A DNA stretch of 64,000 nucleotides, taken from Karstenula rhodostoma CBS 690.94 (taxonomy: Eukaryota > Ascomycota > Dothideomycetes > Pleosporales > Didymosphaeriaceae). Each line of letters begins with the position of its first letter. Within the stretch, counting starts at the first letter, position 1. A model generated the notes under the pieces. It searched no databases, was not told the DNA's origin, and was given only the letters and a program-made list of their open reading frames with translations. The stretch lies in contig MU001499.1 in the NCBI GenBank assembly GCA_010093485.1, forward strand, positions 1,193,397 to 1,257,396, read 5' to 3'. Positions 20,456 to 31,347 of this stretch are shown piece after piece. Position numbers and translations under genes: made by a program.

Positions 20456-20959
20456 CTCTTTGCGCGAAGGTGTTTTCGGTAGGGTGTTCGGTGTTTGATT
20501 ACGGTTCCAGTTTGATAGTTCAAGCCTGCCAATAGCTCGATTGTGTAGTAAGCCACATCAGGATCGTGAAAGCTACTTTAAGTACGTGTGCCAAGGCGGG
20601 TACGCCTGGATGAAGAGTAGCAATAGTGATGTGATAGGAGTGGCATTCCCCCTTTGTTCGTGCATTGGCAAAGCACCACGCGCCTTTTTATCCCCCTTAC
20701 TTCATGGATCCACCCCGCCTTATATAATTATCTACAATATATATATAGGAGTGGCATGTTCCGAAACCAACAGCTTCATTTAAATGATGCATTCACAATC
20801 GAGGAACTCGACACACTGTAAATAGCATGTGTTGATGACGACATATGGTTAATTTCCTCCACTGACCTACGTTGGGGGAAAAAGTCGAAGACACGCTGGA
20901 TACTTTTAACATATCGGACAAAATATTCGACGCCTTAAAGAAAGCTAATCATAAAGCCT
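20456..20959. other. Intergenic with AT-rich core and short direct repeat
   Basis: An AT-only-like stretch around 20720-20752 carries several TATATA motifs. The 13-mer ATAGGAGTGGCAT occurs at about 20634 and again at about 20746, flanking roughly 100 bases. Confidence 0.45.
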
Positions 20960-22011
20960 TTACAAAAAGAGAAAGAAAACCAACCCAGCAATAACATAAA
21001 AAAGTGTTACTAGCGGCATTGTCGAAATCGAGCCAGTTGAATTTGGATCCATCGGCACCTCCTGGGGCTTCGCGCTACTATTGCTCACATGCTTCCCAGA
21101 TCTCAAGCAAATCATGTGTGCTTTGGCCCACGATACCGACTCACGGCTCGCCATGTGAAGAGTCGTGACGATGGGGTCGATGGAAGTTGTCAGATTGTTG
21201 TAAGCACGAAAGCTGGTCGAGTTGTACGTCGATGCACCCCACGTGTGTGCAACGAATGAGGACGTGCTGTTAGTGCATTGAGAGCTGTTCAGGGCCGAGC
21301 TTGCCCATACTATACATGTTAGACCAAGTATCCTTAATTTTTCGGAGACCACCTACAAAATGTTTCAAACCATACGTTTGGCATGAAATCATCTTTGCAC
21401 TTCGTCATCGTCCGGTTACTTTTTAAGACCGACACTGCTTGACACACGTCATGTTCGACTGGTTCTGGATTTTCTTTGTGCTTGTGTTTATCTTTTTTCT
21501 TCACGTTGAGGTACTTCGCCTTGAATTCCGCCTACTTCGCGTTTAGCAAGTCTCATGGGCGCACAATGATCAGGACAACACTCGCCTCGGAAAGTATAGC
21601 CTTGCGGCACTCTTCACTAATAAACCCTGTACAGTCACCCTGTAAACCGCCTTGACTCTTCACTACTCTGTCGTATTTGGCACCGTGAATGATGAGGCCA
21701 CATCCTATGTAATCGTTTTGGTAGAAGAGACCTGGAGAAGGTGGAGGGCTTATACTGAGGCTGAGTGATTGACGCAGGCTGGTGTTACCGTCAGTTTTAT
21801 GGTTGGGAGATTTTGTATCGAGCTGCCATGTCCAGTTGCTGGAGATGTTCTTGCTGTAGAGACCCTCTTTGGGGCGGAAAGGATTCTCAATGGTGACGTT
21901 ATCCGTGGCATTTGTGTATTGTAACGAGTTTTGAGAACCACAATCTACTTGCATGGAAGGGCCAAAAAGCAGAGGTAATATAGACAACGAAGATATCCAG
22001 ATGTGGTACAT
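20960..22011 (-). CDS. Secreted, probably GPI-anchored glycoprotein
   Basis: Modelled exons 21580-22011, 21357-21531 and 20960-21309, 318 aa. The N-terminus MYHIWISSLSILPLLFG is a signal peptide. The body has many N-glycosylation sequons and spaced cysteines (for example GDCTGFISEECRKAILSEAS and KCKDDFMPNVWFETF). The C-terminus NSTGSISTMPLVTLFYVIAG plus hydrophobic tail fits a GPI-attachment signal. Intron 2 (GTAGGT...TATAG, 47 nt) is good. Intron 1 needs a weak GTTGTC donor but has a GCTAAAC branch region and a TAG acceptor, and it opens a clearly coding exon. No named domain recognised. It is divergent to a second signal-peptide/GPI-type gene at 23233. Confidence 0.6.
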
Positions 22012-23232
22012 GTCGTGATTAATGGTAGTAATTCTGTGTTGGACACCTGAACGAATCGAAGGATCCTGTGAGAATGTTATAATGGACTGCGACTTTATTA
22101 ACGAAAAAGTTTGGCCACATGATCTCCGTGCATTGAATGAACCTTCACATCACATCGCACCTCCTAATTGAAGAGCTGCGTTAGTTTGGGGTTTCGACTG
22201 CCCGGTGATCGGCACCAGTGAATTAATCCAACCTGGCGAAGACGGATTCAAGTACGATATCAACGGCGTCCAAGAGGTTGCACTCGACAGTGATATCAAT
22301 GTCGCGGGAGAGTACAACCCCAGCTTGCCGAAGCTTGGTTCCAAATACTGCGTCACTCCTCCCGAGAAACCTCAAGAATCGTTGAGAAAAGAGGAAGACG
22401 AATACCTGGGCCTGTGGTCGAGCATATCGTAAGTCGCTACCCGATTTGTTACTGATCTTGTACGGTAACTTCTTAACGACGATGACTTTTGTGAGCGGGG
22501 AGTATAGAACAAGATGGACCTGAAGCGAACTGGAGTTGAGATGTGCTCGTTAAGCATTCACCTGGCAAAGTACAGTACTAGGACAAAGTTTGATTACAAT
22601 CGGCCTACGTAATGCCTACCCTATGGCAACAGACTGTACTCAGACTCCTGTCATAGTACTGTAGACCACCGGAATACTTACGATGTTGCACGATTTGAAA
22701 TAGTATTGGTAGATACTAGACATTTCGTCTCGAGATGGAGGTTGCTGCGTACCTAAGTGTAGTACTGCCATGGTTCCAAGAATACGCAAGCTGCGACGTT
22801 AAATTCTGCTTGCCTGGTAAAAAGTGTAAAATTAAGACGATGATATAGGATGAACGGCCCGTCCAAGTTTTGAGATGTCAAATCCCAGTTGAGACTAGCC
22901 CCTACCATTGACACAAGCCTGCACACCTCTCACACCCCACGTCTCACAAGCCCTCCCCGCCCATCTCGCCTCAAAAGTCCACCAGTGACATTCCCCTGCA
23001 CATTTAGCCACCACAACTATTGCGCGATGCCTGATTGTCGTTCTCTAACCATGTCATGCGCGATGCTTAGGCGACCGGCCGCCCCGCGACTGCATTGCAC
23101 TCTTGATGCCTTGATCCCATGCTGCTCAAGCTGCGCCCTACCTCATACTGGTCCCCTCATCGCCCTCACCACGCACCTTCCTTTTGTACTTTTCCTCGCT
23201 GGCGCGAGAGAATGTGCCATCGTTGTTGAGCA
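22012..23232. promoter_or_regulatory. Divergent promoter region of two surface-protein genes
   Basis: About 1.2 kb between divergent genes. An open frame at 22205-22432 shows some codon-like texture but no start context, partner exons or domain, so it is not called. 22890-23000 is C-rich. Confidence 0.3.
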
Positions 23233-24253
23233 ATGATCGGATTACCCTTCATCTTGCGTATGGTTTTAATACTTGCCATATTATGGGAGAACGGGAATGC
23301 GCAAATGCTAGGGCAGTGGGGGAACAATCACAAAATAGTGGCGCGACAGGATGGTAACGGGAACAACAACGGGCAACCCGACACCAGCGCGTTCAACATC
23401 GTCAACGGACGGATATTTACACCTGGGTTGGGTATAATTTTAGCTGTGAGAACTCCAAATTTCTAGCGCAATCATTACTGACGTCTGCTAGCCTCAACCC
23501 TTTACTCCGATGGGCGGTGATTTCTTGCACGTCGCTATAGATGTGTCGGGGGATGGAAAGCTGCAGGTACCCCCGAAGGATATCAGCGATCCGCTCACCC
23601 AAGTTTTCAATTTCACCATGTTCTTGACCAGCAACGAACTCCTCAAGAACTTCACAATATCTAATATCACGACCACAACACCCCCACTAGCCGATATCAT
23701 GAACCAAGAGCCAGGGCAGACGGTAAAACACATCAATTTCGAGTGGCCCGACTGTCTGGTCGGTGACGGCAAAGAAGACATAGGGACTACAGCACGGGGC
23801 GAATACAACATCTCGATCCACCAAAACTTCCGCCTGAACGGCAGTGACTTCTACAGCGTCTTCAATCTACCCATATCTGTAACGAACAGCATCTCGCAGT
23901 TTCCGAGTGCGAGGCAATTGCTCACCAAGCCGGCTCCTGGTCCTTTAAGTGCGAATGGTGGCCGTATGAGCTGCAACATGATCTCGAATCCAATGATGAA
24001 CCTCACCGCTCTTGTCAGAAGTGTGAACAACCCGCCAGGTCAGCCATTCCAGGATATCCCTATCGAGACAGCGCCGAGGGATGATGGTGGCCAAGTCGGC
24101 GGTCCTGGAGTCGCGAACGGAGATGGTCGCACACCTGCCGGAGGTACAACTGAAGGTCAAGTCGGTGGTGGAGCTCTAGCTCTAAGTTTACGACATAGCG
24201 ACCCGATACTCATAGGAGCGGCGATGGTCTTGGTTTTCATCATAAGCTCGTAA
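23233..24253 (+). CDS. Secreted GPI-type surface protein
   Basis: Exons 23233-23445 and 23492-24253, 324 aa; intron GTGAGA...GCTAG, 46 nt. It has a signal peptide (GLPFILRMVLILAILW, cleaved near NAQ) and an Asn/Gly-rich linker. The core begins PQPFTPMGGDFLHVAIDVSG, with repeated N-glycosylation sites (NFTM, NFTI, NITT, NISI) and two cysteines. A Gly/Asp-rich stretch and a hydrophobic C-terminus (DPILIGAAMVLVFIISS) suggest a GPI anchor. I know this architecture from uncharacterised secreted proteins of filamentous ascomycetes; no function is assigned. The shared layout with the gene at 20960-22011 makes a paired surface-protein locus plausible. Confidence 0.7.
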
Positions 24254-25381
24254 GCTCTGGCGCGATCATTCCAATATTAAGCTGGGCGGTCCATTAAAGA
24301 GGCACAATGAAGACACGAAGTGCATTCAGAGAGTGACTTCCTGGAAGATTATTATGAAGTGTTCACTCAGACGGAAAACATGATACCACGCGTCTGGAAT
24401 GGTAATTTCGATGTAGCTTAATTCACTCTTCACCACGTTTTCAGAGATCGCATGCCTTCCTTAAATGTGCAGTTCTTTGAGAACACGAACACGCTCCCTC
24501 ACCCACAAGTATTCTCCAGTTGAGATTTAGGGCAGGGTCCAGCCGTTTCGGACTCGCAGACGTGCGGTGTCTCAACGTGCGACGTGTCACATATCCTTCT
24601 CGACACACAGACCTGGTTCATGCGGGCGTTCAAGCCCTATGCCTGACGCAAGGTGTTAATTGGAGATTTAACACTCAGAAAGGCAGGTACTTTGGCTAGG
24701 TAATATCCTGATGTACGCAAGGGATGTCGAATCTAATCGGGTTATCTCTCTATAGTGGGACCAGGTAGTTGGCTTAAACACACGTATCAAGATTACGCAA
24801 CAAGCGGAGGTCAGTGTAAAAAACCCAGCTCATTATACCAACACATCGAATAACACTTTTGGCTCGTCCAGAATTGACTTTCTGTTAGAACCGCGACGCA
24901 TCTGCGAAGGACGCCGTGATTCATGGTCTCACTCAACCTCAAAGTTCAAATATCCCGTACCATCATCGTTTGTCCTTGATCTGATCGTTTACGATTCATG
25001 CTGTAATGACTGACACTCGAAATCTCATCGACTTCGATGCTGTGGATCGCACGATAGTTCATAGCGATATGTTCCGAAATCCGTCTCCCATTTACAAGTT
25101 GTATCTTCATACAACATAGGCCAACGTATAGGGTGACAGCATTCACTTAATCATATTCGGATCGGTGGAGATACAAGGGATTCATCGCAATCATTTGGAG
25201 TCATTAAAATGTGTAAGTTTCTCACTACCTCTCCCCACGCGTTCGCTCTTCCTCTAGCGGGTGTTCGCTTCCCACACCGACCAATCGGCTTCAGCCGCCA
25301 CATTACCCGCTCCGGAAACGACCGGATAATTTTCCATTTCCCCAGGCAACTGTTCACTCCTCTTCAAAACCGTCGAGAACG
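24254..25381. other. Intergenic, promoter side of the second Zn2Cys6 gene
   Basis: About 1.1 kb without a recognisable gene or RNA. Confidence 0.4.
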
Positions 25382-27997
25382 ATGGAACGTGATTGCGAGG
25401 GTGCGTCCGGGACACAAGCACCATCAGAGTGGGTCCACGTCACAGGCAACCCTACCTCAGGGAACGCAGAGGAAGTAGCAAGCACACCCGATGGTGCATC
25501 AAGTGGCAATACCAGTCCGCCTGCGAAGAGAAGGAGAGAGACAAAGGAGAGATCGAGGGTTAGTAGAGCGTGCGACAGATGCAAGAGGTAAGCAATCCAT
25601 TTGAGACATGTTTTGTCTGCGCAGAACTAGACCTTACACGAGTGAAAACTACCATAGCTTTGCACGTGGTTTTACTTATCCGAAGTCCCCACTCTCATAC
25701 ATGAGCATTATGCACTACCTAATGCTATGCCAGAAAAAAAACAAGATGCACAGGCCGCTGCCCTTGTGCGCTATGCTTGGTATCAAACCAATCCTGCGAG
25801 TTTACAGCTTCATACACACGAGGCAGACTACCTTCCGTCATCGTAGACGAAGCCGCAGTAACAGCAAATACCAATGCGCGCCCGCGCGTATCTTTGCCAG
25901 CACCTCACTCTATAACGGACAACATCACGCCTGATCTCCCCACACCAACTGTCCAGCTTCAAGGGCCGTTGTCTCCATCACGCATAGACGCACCAAATAT
26001 CTACCACGGAACAGATCGTCTCGCCGTTAAGGATGAGCCCAGCTCTCGCACATCACCCGAGCCTGCGCAGACTGATCAGCAGGGACACTATGTCGGTCCG
26101 GCTAGTGGTGTATCATTCCTCCTACGCATTCAGAAAACACTGCACCAGAACAGCTCCCTTTCTCACGATAGTTCCATCTTCACCTTCGGCGATGCTCCCT
26201 TGCCGGAATTCGATCCCACCTTCTTTGTACTGCCGCCCAAAGCGGAGGGCGAGAAGCTTGTGGAACGATATTTTGATTTCGCCGCTCCCACGCATCGGTT
26301 CTTGCACAGGCCCACGATTGAGGGCCTGTTGCAGGAATTCTACGAAACCCAGGGCGATATGAAGAACAAGGAGGAAGCGCCAGGGAAGACAGCTTTGTTG
26401 CTGATCGTCATGGCGCAGGCGAAGGCCTATATGCCTGGAGAAGCAGATGCGCATTCAGCTAGGTATCCTCTGCACTGACACCTTCCGACCATGTCAGCTC
26501 GTGTGCTAACACTGACAGTGCCCGATATTACTTCGCTTCTGAGCATCAGCTGAGTAAAGAACGTGGATCCGTGCGTCTGGCAAGTGTTCAAGCCAGGTTA
26601 GGCCAATGCTTCTATCTGCTCACCCAGTCCCGGATAAATCACTGCTGGAGTCTGTTCGGCACAATGGCCCACCTCGCGTTTGCCATTGGTCTAAATCGAG
26701 GCCGGAGCTGCAGTCCTTCATCTTCTATCGACTTCATCGAACTCGAGAGTCGGCGCCGCCTTTTCTGGGTTGCCTACGTACTTGATAAGTATCTAGCCGC
26801 AGCCCTAGGCCGCCCTCGCACCTTCAAGGACGAGGACATTGACCAGGTAGGCATTCCAAACAAAAAAAATCTTGTCTCCTTACAGGTTCTCACAATGCAA
26901 AGGAACTCCCGACCCTCGTTAACGATGCCGACCTAACATCCCACTCCATAACCCCCTCCCCCTCCCTCGGCTACTCCATGCCCGTAATGATGGCAGCAAT
27001 AGAGCACATCAAGCTCTCCAAGATTCTCTCCGCCGTACTCCGCGACCTCTACCCGATCCGCTCCCCATCTCTCCCGCACCGCCTCTCCCTCGCGCAGAAA
27101 TACACCACCGACCTCACCGCCTGGCGCCAATCCAACGCCCACTTCCTCGACACCAACAACCTCCCCTCGAGCCTCCTAATCCCCATCTACCAGCGGCAGC
27201 GCAACGTGCTCAACCTCGCCTTCTACCACGCCGTCCTCCTCGTGCACCGGCCCTTCCTCCTCCTCAACTTCGCCAGCCTCACGCAACTCGAGCAGACGGC
27301 CACCGGCAGTGACGCGCAACCCGCCATCGAGCTCACCTGCAAGGAGAACCTCGAGCACTGCCTCGCTGCCGCCATGGGAATCGTGCGCGTCGTCGACGAC
27401 ATCGCAGAGAGCCAGGTCTTCCGCGCCTTCTGGTTCACACAGTACTACGCCTTTTGTGCTGTCGTCGTGCTGTACATCTACCGCATCCAGCAGGGCGGCG
27501 TGGAGCCCGCGAGGTCCGAGGGGTTCTACGCTGCGGGGAGGCGGTGCCAGGGCGTGCTGTCGGCCATCTCGGAGGCGGATTGCTTGTCCAAGCGGTACGT
27601 GCTTGTGCTGGAGGAGCTGAGGAGCGAGGCCGCCAAGGTGAGGGGCCCGGCCAGACAGCTGGAGCGGGCGCAGGAGCAGGCGCAGAGCGCGACGACGCCG
27701 GCGGTGGCGGTGGCGGGCGGACTGACGCCAAATCTGGGGGAGGATCTGGGGGGCAATCCGGGGGAGAGTCCTAGGTTTGTGGATCCCTACTTTGGCGCTG
27801 GGGGTGGTGCTATGGGGAACAATCTGCCCACGCCTGATAGTACGGTGTTCAACACGAACTTTATGCCTACGAGCAGCATCATGGCGGATCTGACGAGCTG
27901 GGGACAGTTTGATAGCTTGGTCACGGCGGGAATAGGTATGCTGGACGGAGGAGGCTACGGTGGGGACGCAGGATTTGGCTTTGGTCTGGGGATATAG
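25382..27997 (+). CDS. Zn2Cys6 transcription factor with fungal_trans-type domain
   Basis: Exons 25382-25587, 25734-26462, 26519-26846 and 26903-27997, 785 aa. The Zn2Cys6 cluster is split by intron 1: CDRCKR then KKTRCTGRCPCALC and C (Cys 64, 67, 74, 80, 83, 90). A basic segment PPAKRRRETKER precedes it (nuclear localisation). The middle region holds LGQCFYLLTQSRINHCWSLF, AIGLNRGRS and ESRRRLFWVAYVLDKYLA, the classic fungal-specific transcription-factor domain. It then continues to ELPTLVNDADL and SMPVMMAAIEHIKLSKILS. The C-terminus is Gly-rich with few charges. Intron 3 uses an AAG acceptor (GCAAAG), the only join that restores DIDQELPTLVNDADL. Target genes unknown. Confidence 0.85.
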
Positions 27998-28291
27998 TCC
28001 CGGGACAGGAGCACGACTTGCCCGCGGGTTGTCCATCACGAGGCGGGATAGACATGACATTCAGCCCGGATGGTGTTCAGCTTACGCACTTGAGTGCTCT
28101 ATACCCTGGTACACCGCAAGAAGATAAGAAGGGTCGATGCTCATGAATTCATTGCCCCATTACTATGCCACATATGCTCTCGCCCAGCCTCCGTGCCATG
28201 ATCACACGCCATATCTCGTGATCCGCTTCCCTCGACAGCAAGCTCGTCTCTTGCAGAAGAACCCTGCCAACCAGCCAATATCCATGTGCGA

Positions 28292-28754
28292 CTAGCAACC
28301 CCCCCTAAGAGCAAGCACCAAATGCAGCGTGGCCCCGCCCTCCAACTGATAATCCTCGGCCGTCTTGTCGTCAGCCCTGCCTCTGTCAGCCCACACCCCT
28401 CTCACGGCCAACCCCGTCCGCACTTACATTTGCTTCCCGCCGTAGATGAGCCGCTGCTGCGCGGGCGGGATCCCCTCCTTCTCCTCGACGCGCTCCTTTA
28501 TCCTCGAGACCTGTCGCCCATCAGCACGGTGGCCTGCACTGTCACGCGGTTGGGTGGGGGTGTCGGGGTAGCAAGGAAAGGGTGGGCGGCGGAGGCGCGT
28601 ACCTTGTAGTCGGCTTCGATGTCGAGCTCGATCTCTTTGCCGGTGAGGGTGCGCACTCTGTCGGCTGTCAGTCCGGTCTCTGCATGTGCTGTCTTGCACG
28701 TCGTCGGGACGGGTAACGAGGCAGGTGTGCCCGCGGCGCTTACTTGATCTGCAT
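28292..28754 (-). CDS. RUB1: NEDD8 ubiquitin-like modifier
   Basis: Exons 28744-28754 (11 nt), 28603-28657, 28428-28510 and 28292-28376, 77 aa. The assembled chain begins [20 protein letters not shown], continues [20 protein letters not shown] and [20 protein letters not shown], and ends ALRGGC. This is the NEDD8 family rather than ubiquitin: LDIEADYK and [12 protein letters not shown] are NEDD8 features. Ala at the -4 position before the GG (ALRGG) also distinguishes it from ubiquitin's Arg. A single Cys follows the Gly-Gly and would be removed by a NEDD8 hydrolase before E1 activation. NEDD8 is conjugated to cullins and activates SCF ligases. The first coding exon is only 11 nt. Confidence 0.95.
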
Positions 28755-29099
28755 CGTGGCTGGTGTGCGGCAATCGGGTTGTGGTGGTTTGCGAGGTGCG
28801 CGCGGCGATTGCAGTGGCTGCGAGTGGATTGTTGAGCGGGCAGAGGGCGCGGATGGCCGTGTTCGTGGTGTTTGTGTGTTGAGTCTGAGACGCGGGCTTG
28901 GACGAGCCAGGCTGCAGTTGCCTCATCTCATGGTGGGGCTCCAAAGCCGAGAGCACCAGCCACAGCCGCGGGGCACGAGCGCCACATGTGGCGTGGAGAG
29001 ACAGAGCTAGCGTGCACTAGCCTCGGTAGGAGGCGCTGTCCTGTGAAAGCGCAAAGGCGGTGCGAGTTCCTCATGCGCGACTTGATGCTCGTTGGAATT

Positions 29100-29140
29100 G
29101 GCTTGATGGCTTGATGGCTTGATGGCTTGATGGCTTGATC
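29100..29140. repeat. 8-bp tandem repeat (GCTTGATG)5
   Basis: Five consecutive copies, four exact and the last ending GATC. Confidence 0.9.
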
Positions 29141-29499
29141 CGTCGTACAAGCGCTGTGAGATTTGCCGTTTGGACGACTTCGTGACAGCTGAACGCCTGA
29201 ACATTGGCAGTCATCTTGACAGACACCAGCTCGGAGCACCGGCGGCAGACCAGTCCATCTTTGCATGGAGTAATTGATTCCTGTAGGAGACATGGCTCGG
29301 CGTCGTGCGTCTGCCAGCAGCCAGCACTGTTGTATACATGAACACTTGTACACGTCGACGACCACAAAGTCAATGGCGAGCCCTCGGTTGGAACCCAACC
29401 CCCATACCATACCCATACCAATCAGCTCGTAATCGCATTCAGCCCGCGCACCTAATCCTACGGCAAGCACCGCCGCTCCGCTGCAGATTGCCTCGGAAG

Positions 29500-29540
29500 C
29501 AGCCTCACGCAGCCTCACGCAGCCTCACGCAGCCTCATCC
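29500..29540. repeat. 10-bp tandem repeat (AGCCTCACGC)4
   Basis: Three exact copies and a fourth with an altered end, in a C-rich stretch. Confidence 0.9.
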
Positions 29541-30144
29541 TTCCACATCCCTCCCAAACACCCCTCGTGACACAAGACCCCTCGACACACTCAATCTCGC
29601 CCCATCACCTGAGCGCCACATTTTCGCCCTGTCTCCAATCATCGCGCTCAGCGGCATACTACAGCGCTAATTTGCAACCGTGCAAATCTGAAACACGAAC
29701 ACACCGCAAACGCCAAAATTATCGTCTTTGCTCTGGCCCCAAGCCGTGAAAGGACAGCCAGCTGAGCTGCTTCGGCCCACGCGACCGAGCCGAACCGAGC
29801 GCCCGCTCGCTGAGGCGCGACTGCATTCCTCTACGTACCGAACACGCGTCGAGTGGTTCTACACAATCCGAGTACCCCATCGCCGGATGCTCTGCCTTCC
29901 GCTCCAAGCCTTCGCTCCCGTGTGCTCCCACACATGCAAAACTCGCCTGATGCTCCCTCTCAAAGACGCCCCAAGAATATATACAATTGCTGACGCGAGA
30001 TGCTGCAAACCGAGTAATCCCGCGCGGGGTGGCGCCCAAAATAACATGCTAAACCCCGACTCCAACAACGCCCATTGCCATGTCCAGGGAAATGGGTATA
30101 TATAGAACAAATTGCGGCACATGCTAAAACAGATCCCGGAGATC

Positions 30145-30222
30145 AGAAGGGAAAGAAAAGAGAAGAGGAGAGGAGAGAAGAGGAGAGGAGAGAAGAAGAG
30201 AGAAGAGAGAAGAGAAGAAAAA
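30145..30222. repeat. Purine-only GA/GGA tract
   Basis: About 75 nearly uninterrupted purines built of GAGAA and GAGGAGA units. Such mirror-like purine tracts can form triplex DNA; here it is just noted as simple sequence. Confidence 0.85.
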
Positions 30223-31347
30223 CCCATACAAAGAGAATGCTCTAGTGTGAGTGCAAATGAAGAAGACGGCAACCGAAGCACTAGAAATCATCTATCCGAA
30301 AGCCGACGCGATGTGGTATGCCAATGTTGTGATGAGAACGAGCGATATATCCAAGAACGCATGTCGTACTGTAAGTCGCCCCAAAGTAATGATAAGAACC
30401 GTGCTCCAAAACGGCTGGGTTATGACGGCATCCAGTACCATATATAAAAAGGTGGTTAAGAAACCCGAGTGGGTGTTGAAGACAAGAGAAATTCCCGATG
30501 CGGAAGTGACGTCCAACGAATCATGCTTGTTACGCAAAGGCTGGCTGCACCGTTGAACATCATATGCTCAACATCTCGGGTGGTCACGTTCCATGTGCCA
30601 TGTTGTACAGCGGCGTATTCGTGTCTGGTCTAGCCGTGGCACCGGTTAGCTGGACCCGACTGCTGCATCCAGATGTCGAGTCTGCACACAGTCATCGATA
30701 GCACGGCGCTAACTGCTGGTAAACTTCGACCATGCGTAAGCAGCCTCGGCGCTAGTATATCTTGAAGTGTTTCGGATGCAGCCGGGACTATGGGGAACTT
30801 GTTCGCTGACGAAGAGTTCTCGCACGCACGCGTCCACCTTGACCGGAAACGTGACGAGAGACCTGGACCCAGAAGTCGGTCGACAGCATGGGAGCAATTA
30901 TACGTATAGCTGTCAAATGCCTGGAGCAACGCGATCATGTTCTGGGCAATGCAGTTGAAACGTCCAAGGCCCTCACCCATATTCAGAGACTGGATGTCGA
31001 GGTTTCAGCCGTTATGGGTGAATCGGGCCTTCCCAAGACCAACAGCCAACTTGATAAGCCCAGCATCCATCGGTCATTTCAAGCGTAACGAGGCTTGCGG
31101 ACAATGTCCAAAGTAATTTGCTAAGATTGGCTGGCAGCGTTATTGGTCCGTGTCGCATGGGTGATTTCGTAGTCGAGATGAGTTGAATCTGGTGTTGTGG
31201 AGCTCATCTCGCTTGCAATGCCTGCATCCCGCGACCGAAATATACATGCGTGTGGCGTCATTATACTAAGAACCTTGGTTCCAGGATTCGGTCGCGCATC
31301 TGATGATGAATTTCGCAAGTGAGAAAAATGCTGCAAATCCATTCAAG

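Larger units (their letters stand above)
28755..31347. other. Long intergenic region with several simple repeats
   Basis: About 2.6 kb upstream of NEDD8. It holds an 8-bp tandem repeat, a 10-bp tandem repeat and a purine tract (each listed). Frames at 30251-30556 (+), 30292-30537 (-) and 30630-30980 (-) have no domain, no splice partners and overlap one another. No gene is called. Confidence 0.45.

Noticed and set aside
22205..22432. 75-aa plus frame with protein-like texture
   Set aside because: No ATG start supported by context, no signal or domain, no partner exon; possibly a decayed fragment.
28498..28956. 152-aa minus frame containing [16 protein letters not shown]
   Set aside because: Only its NEDD8 exon 2 part is real; the rest reads through introns and promoter.
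30292..30537. 81-aa hydrophobic minus frame
   Set aside because: Antisense to a comparable plus frame at 30251-30556, no start context; hydrophobic frames arise easily in such AT-rich sequence.
30630..30980. 116-aa minus frame with a true ATG
   Set aside because: Overlaps open frames on the plus strand and matches no family; could be a small gene but unsupported.
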